In this document: positions 44,663 to 54,370 of the stretch, one piece after another
Position numbering within the stretch: position 1 is the first letter of the stretch
How the letters are laid out: each line of letters opens with the position of its first letter
NCBI RefSeq assembly: GCF_030408035.1
Contig: NZ_JASDCF010000016.1
Location: 1-64,000 of the forward strand
Direction of reading: 5' to 3'
DNA: 64,000 nucleotides
From: Psychrobacter sp. APC 3426
Lineage (GTDB): Bacteria; Pseudomonadota; Gammaproteobacteria; Pseudomonadales; Moraxellaceae
Program-made: the position numbers and the translations under genes
The notes under the pieces: model-generated
Told to the model about the DNA's origin: nothing
What the model saw: the letters and a program-made list of their open reading frames with translations, nothing else
Databases searched by the model: none

Positions 44663-46888
44663 TTAAGTGCTACTGCTTACGGTATCAAATGACTCAGCCA
44701 ATATCACATCGCCATCTTCACGCGTAATCATGACCGTCGCTGAGCGCGGGGTACTGCCACCTGCAACGGCGCCCCAGCTGTTGCCTGGATGTTGAATATT
44801 AATAAAGAGGGTTTTAAAGTCTGGCGTCATAGTGATACCAGTCACCTCGCAGCCCTCAGGACCGACGAAAAAGCGTTTGATATTGTCATTACTGGCAGGC
44901 ATGCCGACTCGGGTTTGCTGCCCTGCTGAAGTGGTCATAAGCGAACCATCGCTGACTTTGCCCGGTAGCGCCGCAAGCAACATACAACTGCTGGTATCCG
45001 TATAAGCGCCATCATCTGTCTGAATCCACAACACCCCACGTGGATCAAAATACAGCCCGTCTGGCGATGATAAATCGTTGTTGTCATTTAGCTGTGATAA
45101 GTTTTCCGCTGACAAATCACCTGGTGAAGCAAACAAATAAATATCCCACTCAAAACTTGTTGCCGCATGATCGCCACCTGCTTCTGCCCAGCGAATGATA
45201 TGGCCATTGTCATTACCGCGCACTTTGCCACCAACTTGATAGCTGCGCGGATTCGACGCTGAGAGCGGTTGATCGTCACTTACGCCGCGATATTTATTAT
45301 TGGTCAAGGTCACATATACCTCACCCGTTATCGGGCTGACCGATACCCATTCAGGTCGATCCATCTTAGTCGCCCCAACGACATCTGCAGCGGCACGGGC
45401 AAAGACCAACACCTCATCTTGTCCATGGAACGGCAAGACAGTATTAGAGGTATCCAATCCATTTTGACCATGGACAAGTGCTTTCCACGCCCCGCTGCCA
45501 TCTTCATTAAAAATAGCAACATATAGCGTGCCATCGTCCAAATATTTATTGCCCACTTTTAAGCCGCCGCCGATATCAGCATTTGACCACATTGTCTTGG
45601 AGACGAACTTATAAATATATTCGCCGCGGGCATCGTCGCCCATATAAAAGACCACGGGTTTACCTTTCTCAACAGGTGCATAGGCACAGTTTTCATGAGC
45701 GAAACGACCCAATGCCGTACGTTTTTGCGGTATAGCATGTTGGTCAAAAGGGTCAATCTCGGTGATATAACCAAAGGTATTGAATGCATGACGGTAGTCG
45801 TCGGCAGCGCTGGCACCGACGGCGGTCATATCCCAACGTGAAAACTCGTCAGGGATAGTAGCATCTTTGGCATCAGGCGTATGCCACAGATATTCCCAAC
45901 CAGGGAAATCCTCTGTTGCCCCGTAGCGCTCACGACCGTAGTTATGTCCAGCGCTCAGTTGATTGGCATCTTGCCCTCGGGCAAATACGCCTAAAAAGTT
46001 CTCTTCTGTGGTCAGATAAGTACCCCAAGGTGAGAGACCTGCTCCGCAGTTATTATTAATACCGCGAGTTTGAAACCCTGTCGGATCAAACTTGGTCTTA
46101 ACCAAATCAGAGCCCGCAACAGGACCTGTTAATTGGGCAGTCGTACTGCTGGTAATGCGGCGATTGTATTTCGAATTGGGCACCATCTCATAACCCATAC
46201 CATCAGCGCGGCGGCGCATCTCAACCACCGCGACCCCATGACAGTTGACCTCACGGCGCACGTCGCTTGCGAGGCGACGGTTTTGAAAAATTGCCGCAGC
46301 GTTACTATCTTGGATGACATGATAACCAAATGGGCTAAGCTCACTACTGTTTACATATTCATGGTTCATGACTAGCAAACCATTTTCTGACGCTTTGGCG
46401 TCGTACGCATTGCCGTTTTTACCAAAGAACCACATGCCATCATGGTTGTCGCCCATACGCCACTCAAACGACTCAGCAGACTGCTCACGATTGTCTTTCC
46501 AATCATCGATACCAGATATCAGCGGCATGCCTAGTGGTAATATCATCTCGGCTTTATAACCTGCCGCCACGCTCATCGTGTCGGCTGTTGAATGTGGTAC
46601 AGCTGCAAACTTCAAGGTCTCAGGACGTTTTAAGTTACCTTGCGCAGGAATAGCGGCACTGTTATCGTCGCTGGGTTTAACAGCCAAATTGCTATCATCA
46701 TCGTCACTACAGCCAACCAAAGGTAGTGCACCAAAAAACGCCGCCGCCGTCAACCCTGTGCCACCTTTTAGGATACTTCGGCGATTCATACGGCGATTGA
46801 TAATGGTTTGAAAGTCAATATTATCAGTCAGGTTAGAGTCTTCAACAACTTCGTGCGCAAGCGGCTGCTTGTTATTCAATGAGGTCAT
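44663..46888 (-). CDS. phoX: PhoX-family alkaline phosphatase (DUF839), Tat-exported
   Basis: A 741-residue phosphatase. The N-terminus holds a Tat signal, NRRSILKGGTGLTAAAFFG (twin Arg 36-37), followed by a lipobox-like ALPLVGC (C60), so it may be a Tat-dependent lipoprotein. PhoX hallmarks include LLVMNHEYVNSSELSPFG, NNCGAGLSPWGTYLTTEENF, FGYITEIDPFD, ALGRFAHENCAY and SSPDGLYFDPRGVLWIQTDDG. The family uses Ca2+ and Fe3+ and hydrolyses phosphate esters outside the cytoplasm. A Pho-box was not evident in the 438-bp upstream gap, which contains a palindromic element. Confidence 0.9.
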   Translation of the reverse strand: MTSLNNKQPLAHEVVEDSNLTDNIDFQTIINRRMNRRSILKGGTGLTAAAFFGALPLVGCSDDDDSNLAVKPSDDNSAAIPAQGNLKRPETLKFAAVPHSTADTMSVAAGYKAEMILPLGMPLISGIDDWKDNREQSAESFEWRMGDNHDGMWFFGKNGNAYDAKASENGLLVMNHEYVNSSELSPFGYHVIQDSNAAAIFQNRRLASDVRREVNCHGVAVVEMRRRADGMGYEMVPNSKYNRRITSSTTAQLTGPVAGSDLVKTKFDPTGFQTRGINNNCGAGLSPWGTYLTTEENFLGVFARGQDANQLSAGHNYGRERYGATEDFPGWEYLWHTPDAKDATIPDEFSRWDMTAVGASAADDYRHAFNTFGYITEIDPFDQHAIPQKRTALGRFAHENCAYAPVEKGKPVVFYMGDDARGEYIYKFVSKTMWSNADIGGGLKVGNKYLDDGTLYVAIFNEDGSGAWKALVHGQNGLDTSNTVLPFHGQDEVLVFARAAADVVGATKMDRPEWVSVSPITGEVYVTLTNNKYRGVSDDQPLSASNPRSYQVGGKVRGNDNGHIIRWAEAGGDHAATSFEWDIYLFASPGDLSAENLSQLNDNNDLSSPDGLYFDPRGVLWIQTDDGAYTDTSSCMLLAALPGKVSDGSLMTTSAGQQTRVGMPASNDNIKRFFVGPEGCEVTGITMTPDFKTLFINIQHPGNSWGAVAGGSTPRSATVMITREDGDVILAESFDTVSSST

Positions 46889-47058
46889 GTTCAGTCACCT
46901 TTTAGGCTGCATTTAGTAGGCTTGGTTGGTATAAAAATATCGCGGCGTTATCGTTGTAACGACCAAGATACGATTTATGTTTGAGTCTACTGAAACTCCA
47001 TGACAGTCTGATGACAAATATTTAGATAACAACCTATAAAAAAACCTCGTAGTGTTGA

Positions 47059-47195
47059 TATAGTCAGCGAAAAGTAATATCGATACATCACGCGCTGCTG
47101 ATATCAATTTTCTTGCTTGCTGTGCCTACGCAGATAGAGGCTACAAAAAATTGATATCAGCAATACCGCAGCGTTTTTAGGATATTTTGACTATA
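47059..47195. repeat. long palindromic element, copy 2 (conserved loop type)
   Basis: The outer arms tatagtca (47059-47066) and tgactata (47188-47195) are complementary. Inner arms gctgatatcaatttt (47097-47111) and 47147-47161 are a perfect 15-bp pair. The loop (47112-47146) contains tgcttgctgtgcctacgcag, the reverse complement of the copy-1 loop (31 of 34 positions over the shared part). Between inner and outer arms the pairing is imperfect. It lies between phoX and the response-regulator gene. Confidence 0.85.
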
Positions 47196-47327
47196 GTTAG
47201 GGCGTTAAATACAAAGCAGGTCTCATCTAACAATTTAAAACCATCCCTCACAAATATAGTCGTTGCTAAAGTCACGTCGCGTCATAGCCGCTATCAATAT
47301 TCTTTCTTTGGCAATTATCGATTAGCC

Positions 47328-48266
47328 TTATCCACCAAACCGCCAACCCCTGAATTTGGTAAAAAAACCTTTTAACCTCTCAGAAAAACTGAAAGTCTCT
47401 GACGCAGGAACCGCTTCAACATGGTGTCGCGCCGCCAATATCGGCTGCTGCACCAGCCTTTCATGATGATCAAATGCGCGATCAAGACTGATACTCAGCA
47501 TAGACAAATTGGTCGGTCGTGGTAAACAGCGATATACCTGACCTTTATTGATCAAGTCAATCACCATGTGTGCATCTTTAAACTCAGTCAACATCAAAAC
47601 CATCAAGTCTGGCTGGATATTTTTTAGAGCATACACAACGGGGGTGATATTTTCCTCATTTAGCATCGCGTCGGCAATGGTGACACCAAAACGCCTTTTT
47701 TGTAATAAATTTGCAGCCTGTTCAAGATTGCTTGCCCAGCTCACTGTATAAGCGCTCTTAAAATGACTTTTTATTTGCTGATAGACACTCTCATCATCAT
47801 CTAACACCAGTATATGACGCTTGCTAGCACTGCTGCTATGCATATAGCCCTGACTTTCTTTGTCTTGAATAACCGTAGGAAAAATGTCTTGCGTTTGCTG
47901 AGCAATTTCTGTCGCTTTGTTGACGATTTTTTTTAGCTCATCATTTTGCCAAGGTTTGGTTATATAGCGATAGATCTCACCTTCGTTGACCGATTCGATC
48001 ACAGCATTTAAGTCCGCATAACCTGTTAATAAAATACGAATGGTATTTGGTGAAACCTCTTTAATATCACGCAATACTTCTGTGCCTTGCTTATCTGGCA
48101 TACGCTGGTCGCTAATAACGACTTGTACATCATGCGTGCTGACATACTCCATCAGCTCAGTGGAATTGGTCGTCGTAAACACATCGTGCGACTGGCGAAA
48201 GTGCATTTTTAAACTGCGTAAAATGCGCGGCTCATCGTCAATAAAGGCAATTTTTGGTTTTTGCAT
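47328..48266 (-). CDS. response regulator with two receiver domains and no output domain
   Basis: A 312-residue protein. Receiver 1 (about 3-120) has acidic FIDDEP, phospho-acceptor D53 in VVISDQRMP, and Thr/Lys in LTGYAD and YITKPW, so it looks functional. Receiver 2 (about 150-265) has LVLDDDES and VTIADAML as the acceptor Asp, with the switch loop changed to LPRP, so it may be inactive or altered. The C-terminal tail is basic (LKGFFTKFRGWRFGG). No HD-GYP, GGDEF or DNA-binding domain follows. It starts 25 bp after the sensor kinase gene and is surely cotranscribed. Confidence 0.88.
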   Translation of the reverse strand: MQKPKIAFIDDEPRILRSLKMHFRQSHDVFTTTNSTELMEYVSTHDVQVVISDQRMPDKQGTEVLRDIKEVSPNTIRILLTGYADLNAVIESVNEGEIYRYITKPWQNDELKKIVNKATEIAQQTQDIFPTVIQDKESQGYMHSSSASKRHILVLDDDESVYQQIKSHFKSAYTVSWASNLEQAANLLQKRRFGVTIADAMLNEENITPVVYALKNIQPDLMVLMLTEFKDAHMVIDLINKGQVYRCLPRPTNLSMLSISLDRAFDHHERLVQQPILAARHHVEAVPASETFSFSERLKGFFTKFRGWRFGG

Positions 48267-48291
48267 GACATTCTCTTTTTTTTAAAGCCTC

Positions 48292-50640
48292 TTAACTTTC
48301 AAATAAGGCGTGGGCAGGTTTGTTTTTATGCGCAATAGACTGTACTGGTAGCACAAGGGTGAATGTAGTGCCCTCTCCAACGACTGAGTTGACCTCCATG
48401 CGTCCATGATGCTGCTCAATAATTTGGGCGCTAATAGCCAGTCCCAAGCCTGTACCTTCACCAGCTTTTTTGGTAGTAAAAAATGGCTCAAAAATATGTG
48501 CCAGCGTACTTTCTTTGATACCGACACCATTGTCTTTGACACTCACAACAATGTGCTGCTGCGCCTCATCGATAGACGAGATCACCTGCAACTTGCCTTT
48601 ATGATCGAGCGGCATGGCTTGGGCAGCATTATTAAATAGGTTCAATAACACTTGGTTGATTTGTGAAGGGTTACATTGAATCAACGGCAGCTCGGTTAGG
48701 TCGGTGCTGACGTCTAAGGTTTTTAGATTATTGCGCGCCATGACAAGTGAGGTGGTGATGCAGTCATTGATATCGACCTCTTTTACTTTAGATTCATCAA
48801 TTCGAGAAAAGTCGCGTAAGCTGACTACCAGCTCTGCAATCTGATCGACGCCATACAGGCCGTCTTTAATCAAGCCTGCCAAATCTTCACTGACCTCATC
48901 TTCTTTAATTTCCTCGCAGCATTGTAATGTTTGCTCTATCACTTGCTCGACTTTTTCTTGATTGACACTTGGCGCTTTTAAGGCGTGCAATAATTGATCA
49001 GTATGCTGTATCAACTCATCAAAACGTGTGAGATTATCACCTACCAGCTCCATATTACTGCGCACATAGCCGAGCGGAGTGTTGACCTCGTGCGCCACGC
49101 CTGCCACCATTTGGCCTAATGTGGCCATTTTTTCGGAGCGTACCAGCTGCACTTGTGAGGCTTTTAGCTCATTCATGGCTTGCTGTAAGTCTTGCGTACG
49201 GGCAGCGACTTGCTTTTCTAGATGGACGTTGATTTCAGCAAGCGCGCCTTCGTTTTCGACGATGCGGTCAATCAGCTGATTGGTCTGCTCACTGATGATT
49301 TGGATTTCACTGACTTTTGAGTGTGGCAGTTTGTGCGCGCTTAATTGCTGATATTTTTTTTGTTCAATCAGCGTGCCCAGATCAGCAACTGCCTGCGCCA
49401 TATGCTTTAGCGGGCGAGTAAAGTAGCGACGAAATACCCATGCAGTCAACAATAAGATAGGGATAAAGCCCAATAACATGGCTTGAGTCAGTTTATTGGA
49501 CAGGGCATTTGCCACGCTCATCATGTCATTATCAGGCTTGACCACGACCATTTTCCAATAGGTAAAGGGCATACGAAAGACAAAAGCAGTTGCAGGCTGC
49601 TGCAACACAAAGTCATTGGGCACAGAGATGGTATCAACCAAATGACTGTCTACTAAATTAAACATTTGATCGATATTTAACAGCAGTAGTGCGGAGAGCA
49701 GTTTTGACTCTTGCTCGCTAATTTTGTCCAGATTGGTGGTGCTTAAGATACTACGGGCAGCGAGCGTAAAGCGGCCTTCATCTTTGGCCACCGCTTCATC
49801 AATCAGCCTATCATTGATACTATCTAGGCTGTCCGCTATAGGACTAAAATTAGGATTGCTATCAGCCAACTGGCGCGCCGTTACGACTTCACCTTGCGGA
49901 TTATTCTCAGTCGCTTGCGTGACCATTGATTGATCTGGAAAGGTTAAAAACCGATTATCTAAGTCTACTAAAAATACATAGCCGCCGAGCTTATCTTGCC
50001 ATTTACTCATGGCAGCACCGAGGTTGTCCAATAACAGGTTAAAGCTCACCACCCCATCAAAAGCCTGATTACGGCTGTCATACAAAGCCTTGGCACATGT
50101 CATCATTGGCTGATTACTTACAGGATCAATATAGGCACGACTCCAGACACAGTGGTCATGACGCGCATACATCGCAGGAATGTACCACCAGTCTCGATAA
50201 TAAGGATTAGGTGTTTGACGCTCTAATGGCTGCATCACCCCTGACTCATCACGTGCCCACACAAATGACTTCCGTTCTCGGCCTTGAGCATACATATTAG
50301 GATCAAACCAAACCCCACCGCCCACAATTCGTTGGTCCGTCTGCTGCATGAGGTTGCCAAACGTTTCTTTATAAAGCCTGTCTTGTTTTGGCAAGCCTCC
50401 TGCCATTGTGCTAGTGGCTTTGGCTAGCCCGTCAACATGGTTGATACTGACCATAATGCTATTAATGGCTTCATTACCTGTCTCCACCACTATCTCTGAG
50501 GTCATCTCCAGTATGCGGGGCTTGGCTTGGGTCTCGATGACCCAATACGCCAACAAAACAATAAGCAAAAAAGCCAATGCTAAGATAATCAATATACGGG
50601 TAGAGATACTAGCAAACCGACCAACAACCTTCATAAACAC
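48292..50640 (-). CDS. sensor histidine kinase with periplasmic Cache-type domain
   Basis: A 782-residue membrane kinase. Helix 1 spans about 17-36, a large periplasmic region about 37-395 has dCache features ([45 protein letters not shown]), and helix 2 about 397-415 leads to a HAMP region ([15 protein letters not shown]). A coiled coil ([20 protein letters not shown]) is followed by the H-box [13 protein letters not shown]-box [12 protein letters not shown] and G-boxes DNGVGIKE and [11 protein letters not shown]. The WYRDWW-type Cache domain often senses small organic acids or amino acids; the ligand here is unknown. First gene of the pair. Confidence 0.9.
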   Translation of the reverse strand: MFMKVVGRFASISTRILIILALAFLLIVLLAYWVIETQAKPRILEMTSEIVVETGNEAINSIMVSINHVDGLAKATSTMAGGLPKQDRLYKETFGNLMQQTDQRIVGGGVWFDPNMYAQGRERKSFVWARDESGVMQPLERQTPNPYYRDWWYIPAMYARHDHCVWSRAYIDPVSNQPMMTCAKALYDSRNQAFDGVVSFNLLLDNLGAAMSKWQDKLGGYVFLVDLDNRFLTFPDQSMVTQATENNPQGEVVTARQLADSNPNFSPIADSLDSINDRLIDEAVAKDEGRFTLAARSILSTTNLDKISEQESKLLSALLLLNIDQMFNLVDSHLVDTISVPNDFVLQQPATAFVFRMPFTYWKMVVVKPDNDMMSVANALSNKLTQAMLLGFIPILLLTAWVFRRYFTRPLKHMAQAVADLGTLIEQKKYQQLSAHKLPHSKVSEIQIISEQTNQLIDRIVENEGALAEINVHLEKQVAARTQDLQQAMNELKASQVQLVRSEKMATLGQMVAGVAHEVNTPLGYVRSNMELVGDNLTRFDELIQHTDQLLHALKAPSVNQEKVEQVIEQTLQCCEEIKEDEVSEDLAGLIKDGLYGVDQIAELVVSLRDFSRIDESKVKEVDINDCITTSLVMARNNLKTLDVSTDLTELPLIQCNPSQINQVLLNLFNNAAQAMPLDHKGKLQVISSIDEAQQHIVVSVKDNGVGIKESTLAHIFEPFFTTKKAGEGTGLGLAISAQIIEQHHGRMEVNSVVGEGTTFTLVLPVQSIAHKNKPAHALFES

Positions 50641-50834
50641 ACCTAATGTCTACGCGCTGACTATTATCCATAAACCAATAAATGACTAAAGATGTGAGTG
50701 CTACGCAACCGCTATTTATAGTGAGCTCAAGGATACGGTGCGGTTATGACAATACGATGACAAGAATCGTGTTTGCTATTAAAGTGCTTTCAAATTTAAG
50801 CTTGCTCTTAGTAGGCCCACCATTACACAATAAA
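50641..50834. other. upstream gap of the two-component operon
   Basis: About 190 bp that should contain the kinase promoter. No operator or RNA was recognised. Confidence 0.35.
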
Positions 50835-50867
50835 AATCCCCTTGTAACTCCGTGCTACAAGGGGATT
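50835..50867 (-). terminator. terminator of the M14 carboxypeptidase gene
   Basis: aatccccttgta (50835-50846) pairs perfectly with 50856-50867 around a 9-nt loop; on the minus strand it is followed by TTTTTATTG. It resembles the hairpin at 34353-34385. Confidence 0.85.
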
Positions 50868-50963
50868 CTTATCTGACAGCTTGTTGTTAAAGGCCTAGAT
50901 AACTTTCACACATTAGATTAAATCACTCCCTGACGTCAAATCATTGGTTAACCTACGTGTCAA

Positions 50964-52097
50964 TTAACGTAAGTTATCAACCACTGCTAACATGGCTATT
51001 AACGATGCTTCCCCTAATTTAACAGAACGTTCTGGTGACCAGCCCGCATCCATATCAGGTAGATTATCATTATCTTTGAATGGCATCTCTAAAGTATTGG
51101 CCAGACAATCAAAGCGTTCAGCCACCCAATTAGTGGCCACCGTCATATTTGCTGTACCTGGCGCATCAATGTCATAACCAAATTCAGACTGAAAATCAGC
51201 ACTGGCTAGCTTTAGTACGTCTGAAAATCTTTCACGTAGACTTGCAAGGCGGTCATTATAACTAGGTGTCCCTTGAGAGCCGGCAAGGAACACATAAGGC
51301 AGTGCTTCATCGCCGTGCACATCATAAAACAGGTCAACGCCCGTCTCTTCCATTTTATTAATCACATGAAACACTTCAGGGCTTTTCTCTAAGCTTGGGT
51401 TCAACCATTCGCGGTTTAGGTTAGTCCCGACGGCGTTGGTACGAAGATGTCCGCGCACGCTACCGTCGGGGTTCATATTCGGTACGATATAGACGTTCGC
51501 CTTTTCTAATAACAGCTTAGCAGTGGCGTTATCACTGTCTAATAGGCTATACAACAATCCCTCAACCAACCATTCAGCCATCGTCTCACCGGGATGCTGA
51601 CGCGCAGTGATCCAAATATTGCGTTTATTCGCAGCATTATTACTATCACCAATTTTAACCAAGGTTAAGTCGCGCTTATCAAGCGTTTCTCCTAAGTGCT
51701 CTAATGTCACCAACGGATGCGTTTGTACAGCAGCCAATAAATCTTGATGACGCTCATAACTGTAAGGGGCAAAATACGCAATTTGAATGGTGTTACATTC
51801 TAGCTCTGCCACGATGGTTAGCTTGCCATCTTTATAAGTGGTAGGCAGACGGAACCAATATTCCCGATCGTACGATGCGACGGCTTGGTAATGCTCCCAC
51901 CCCTTAACATAGGATGCCTCTCCTGCATTGACAATATTGAGAACATATTGCTCACCAATCTCACCTGACAAACGAAAGTTAAACCATTGGAAAAACTCGT
52001 CACCAACGTCTGGGCGAATCGCCAATTGAATGTCTTTTTTATTATCTAAATTAATAACGTCAATATTACCTGCGTCGAAATTAGCAGTGATATACAT
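50964..52097 (-). CDS. M14-family zinc carboxypeptidase, cytosolic (CCP/Nna1-like) type
   Basis: A 377-residue protein with no signal peptide. An N-terminal beta domain of about 120 residues (FQWFNFRLSG, AGEASYVKGWEHYQAVASYDREYW) precedes a carboxypeptidase domain. Zinc ligands are H168 and E171 in TARQHPGETMAEW, and H261 in YDVHGDEALPY. Substrate-binding residues are in NMNPDGSVRGHLRTN and TNLNREWLNPS. The catalytic Glu is probably in NTLEMPFKDN. This is the architecture of eukaryotic-like cytosolic carboxypeptidases. The bacterial substrate is not established. Single gene with its own terminator. Confidence 0.9.
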   Translation of the reverse strand: MYITANFDAGNIDVINLDNKKDIQLAIRPDVGDEFFQWFNFRLSGEIGEQYVLNIVNAGEASYVKGWEHYQAVASYDREYWFRLPTTYKDGKLTIVAELECNTIQIAYFAPYSYERHQDLLAAVQTHPLVTLEHLGETLDKRDLTLVKIGDSNNAANKRNIWITARQHPGETMAEWLVEGLLYSLLDSDNATAKLLLEKANVYIVPNMNPDGSVRGHLRTNAVGTNLNREWLNPSLEKSPEVFHVINKMEETGVDLFYDVHGDEALPYVFLAGSQGTPSYNDRLASLRERFSDVLKLASADFQSEFGYDIDAPGTANMTVATNWVAERFDCLANTLEMPFKDNDNLPDMDAGWSPERSVKLGEASLIAMLAVVDNLR

Positions 52098-52526
52098 ACT
52101 CTTTCCTTAATTAATAGCTAGTGAATAAATGCCTAATGAACCTTTATGGTGGCTCTTTGAGAAGTATGTCAAGGGTTGAAACAGTGCCGCAGCCTGCTTT
52201 ATTGCAACCATCGCTTTATCTTTTATTAGAGCGTGATGTAAAAATGGTTAGTGTATCACCAACATTATCAGTTCACTAATCCTAACCTACTATCAAACCC
52301 ACTTTTAAACAGTCGCACTTATCACTTATCACTTATCAACCATTTCCCACGCACCATGTTGAGAACCAGACTATAGAAACCCGTAATAAAACAAACTTGA
52401 ACAATCATTCAAAAAACATTACAATTCCTTTCAGTCGTTATGTGGCGGAGTTATAATGCTTATATTTGAGTAATCACTCAACATAAAGTAAACGATTGAT
52501 ACTTATGACTGTCACATAAAAACTGA
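52098..52526. other. gap between the carboxypeptidase and the TnpB element
   Basis: About 430 bp with no convincing gene. A short tandem (cacttatcac / ttatcacttatcaac) is seen near 52318-52340. If the TnpB element is active, the bases just outside its right end (52500-52526) would be read into the 3' guide part of its omega RNA. Confidence 0.35.
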
Positions 52527-52625
52527 TGAACTACCGACCACCTAAAGAGGTGGCGGTTTCTTAGGTAATACCCATACTTGATACGATGTTTTGTATCAGC
52601 GGTTAGGCAAATGGACTAAGCTAAC
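52527..52625 (-). ncRNA. probable omega RNA region at the TnpB 3' end
   Basis: In TnpB systems the guide RNA comes from the right end of the element, overlapping the last codons of tnpB. Here this stretch holds the two right-end hairpins and directly follows the tnpB stop. It is a position-based inference; no transcript boundary can be read. Confidence 0.4.
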
Positions 52626-53767
52626 CCCGTCGCACCGACGGTTTTGAGTGTTGCCAACTTCAATCCTTCGTTTAGGATGTTGATACTGGCGTTTATATCT
52701 CTATCATGCTTTTGCTGGCAACTCGGACAATTCCATGATCTCACCTGTAATGGTAGCTCAGCCTTAGTCAGCACATGAGCGCACCCTGAGCAGGTTTTAG
52801 AAGATGGATACCATCTGTCTATTTTCACCAGCGTTTTGCCGTACCAATCGGCTTTATAAGCCAGCATGGTGGTAAACGCTGACCATGAGCTGTCTGATAT
52901 GGCTTTAGCTAACTTTTTATTCTTAACCATGCCTTTGACGTTCAAGTCCTCAATGGCAATCACATCGTGGTTTTTGATGAGATTGAATGAGAGTTTGTGT
53001 AGAAAGTCTTTTCGGCAATTCGTGATACGCTCGTAGACTTTGGCAACTTTGATTTTTTGCTTTTGGTAGTTACGACTGTCACTAAGTTTACGATTAGCGG
53101 TCTTAGCGAATTCTCTACGTTTGGCTAAAATCTTTTGCTCACGCGCCAGTTTGCATTGTAGCTTTGACAAAAACTTAGGGTTAGCAACTCTTGTACCGTC
53201 TGATAAGACGATGAAGTCTGTTAAGCCTAAATCAATGCCGATGTTTGAGTAGGTTTTTGGTAATGGCTCTACAATAGTCTCAACCAGTAAACTGACAAAA
53301 TACTTACCTGTAGGCTCTTTACTGACCGTGGCGCTCTTAATCAAACCATTTATCATGGCTGGAAACTTGGCTTTGATATGACCAATCTTAGGCAGTTTAA
53401 CGCTGTTAGCTGTTATCGCTACTGTGCCCTTTTGATTATTGGTGGTGTAGCTGTCACGATGGCCTTTTTTCTTGAACTTAGGAAAGCCAAAACCGCCTTT
53501 GAAGAATTTACTATAAGCGGCTCTTAGGTTTTGCTGGACGTTAGCCAGTGCCAGACTATCGACTTCTTTAAGCCATTCAAATTCTTTTTTATAGTGAGCA
53601 GGGGTATTTTTAAGCTCGGTCTTATGCTCGTTGTAATGATCAATCTTGTCACTAAGCATCCTATTCCAGATAAAGCGTGTACAGCCGAATGATTTGGCAA
53701 AGAATATTTGCTGTTCTTCATTGGGGTATAATCTTACTTTATGGGCTTTTAGGATTTGTTTTGGCAT
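52616..53767 (-). CDS. tnpB: TnpB, RNA-guided endonuclease of IS200/IS605 type
   Basis: A 383-residue protein from the ATG at 53765-53767 (an upstream frame adds seven residues). The RuvC-like triad is complete: D179 in IGIDLGLTD, E273 in AIEDLN, D357 in HDRDINAS. A four-Cys zinc finger (C326, C329, C347, C350) is intact. The N-terminus LKAHKVRLYPNEEQQIFFAKSFGCTRFIWN is the usual OrfB helix-turn-helix-like start. The enzyme uses an element-derived RNA to cut the empty donor site and so retains the element. It appears full-length and functional. Confidence 0.92.
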   Translation of the reverse strand: MPKQILKAHKVRLYPNEEQQIFFAKSFGCTRFIWNRMLSDKIDHYNEHKTELKNTPAHYKKEFEWLKEVDSLALANVQQNLRAAYSKFFKGGFGFPKFKKKGHRDSYTTNNQKGTVAITANSVKLPKIGHIKAKFPAMINGLIKSATVSKEPTGKYFVSLLVETIVEPLPKTYSNIGIDLGLTDFIVLSDGTRVANPKFLSKLQCKLAREQKILAKRREFAKTANRKLSDSRNYQKQKIKVAKVYERITNCRKDFLHKLSFNLIKNHDVIAIEDLNVKGMVKNKKLAKAISDSSWSAFTTMLAYKADWYGKTLVKIDRWYPSSKTCSGCAHVLTKAELPLQVRSWNCPSCQQKHDRDINASINILNEGLKLATLKTVGATGLA

Positions 53768-53842
53768 GAAGCTATTGTACCATATCAAAAGTCTGACGCA
53801 TTCATCCCTCTACTTTAGAAGTAGGGGAATTCTGCGCTGAAA

Positions 53843-54370
53843 ATGTTAAAAGGGTCGATGGCGCAATTTAACGACTACAAAGCGCAATCACCACTATTAA
53901 TTATTGGTGGGTTCTTTTTGCTGTATGTCATCGTCACCGCCCTATCTTTACCAGGTGCAGCTATTTTAACCTTAGCAGCTGGGGCTTTATTTGGCTTATG
54001 GCAAGGTTTATTGGTTGCCTCGTTTGCCTCTAGCATTGGTGCGACACTCGCCTTTTTAACCTCACGTTATTTACTGCGTGATACGATTAAGCAGCGTTTT
54101 CCTGAACGCTTAGCAGCCATTGATGCTGGCGTTGAAAAAGAAGGCGGGTTTTACTTATTTACCCTACGCCTCGTGCCGATATTTCCGTTCTTTTTGATTA
54201 ATTTACTCATGGGCGTCACCGCGATTAAAGCGAGGACATTCTACTGGGTCAGCCAAGTCGGTATGCTCGCAGGTACTTTTGTATTCGTTAATGCTGGCAC
54301 GCAACTGGCGCAAATTTACCACTATGGAAATCCTCAACCGCTTGACGTATTTCCGCTTGCGTATTCATGA
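53843..54370 (+). pseudogene. TVP38/TMEM64 (DedA-like) membrane protein truncated at both ends
   Basis: The core of the family is present: ALSLPGAAILTLAAGALFGLWQGLLVASFASSIGATLAFLTSRYLLRD, GVEKEGGFYLFTLRLVPIFPFFLINLLMGVTAIKARTF and FVFVNAGTQLAQI. Upstream of SMAQFNDYKAQSP the first membrane helix is missing, because the frame begins inside the TnpB element boundary. After AQI the last 17 codons are the antisense of the pirin gene end, so the C-terminal helix is gone. Normal members have about 220-240 residues; this frame has 175. It is probably a non-functional remnant, although the core could still be translated. Confidence 0.75.

Larger units (their letters stand above)
52527..53835 (-). 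mobile_element. TnpB-only IS200/IS605-family element
   Basis: The element has no TnpA gene. The right end (low coordinates) carries a hairpin accg-ccacct / aggtgg-cggt (52533-52557) and a second, tgatac / gtatca (52579-52598). The left end carries ccctctactt / aagtaggg (53806-53826). Such subterminal hairpins are what TnpA of this superfamily recognises, so mobility would need a transposase elsewhere. The outer limits are approximate. It sits directly against the truncated TVP38 gene. Confidence 0.75.

Noticed and set aside
48282..48542. 86-residue frame over the end of the sensor kinase gene
   Set aside because: It lies in another frame inside the HATPase domain, which is clearly the coding frame.
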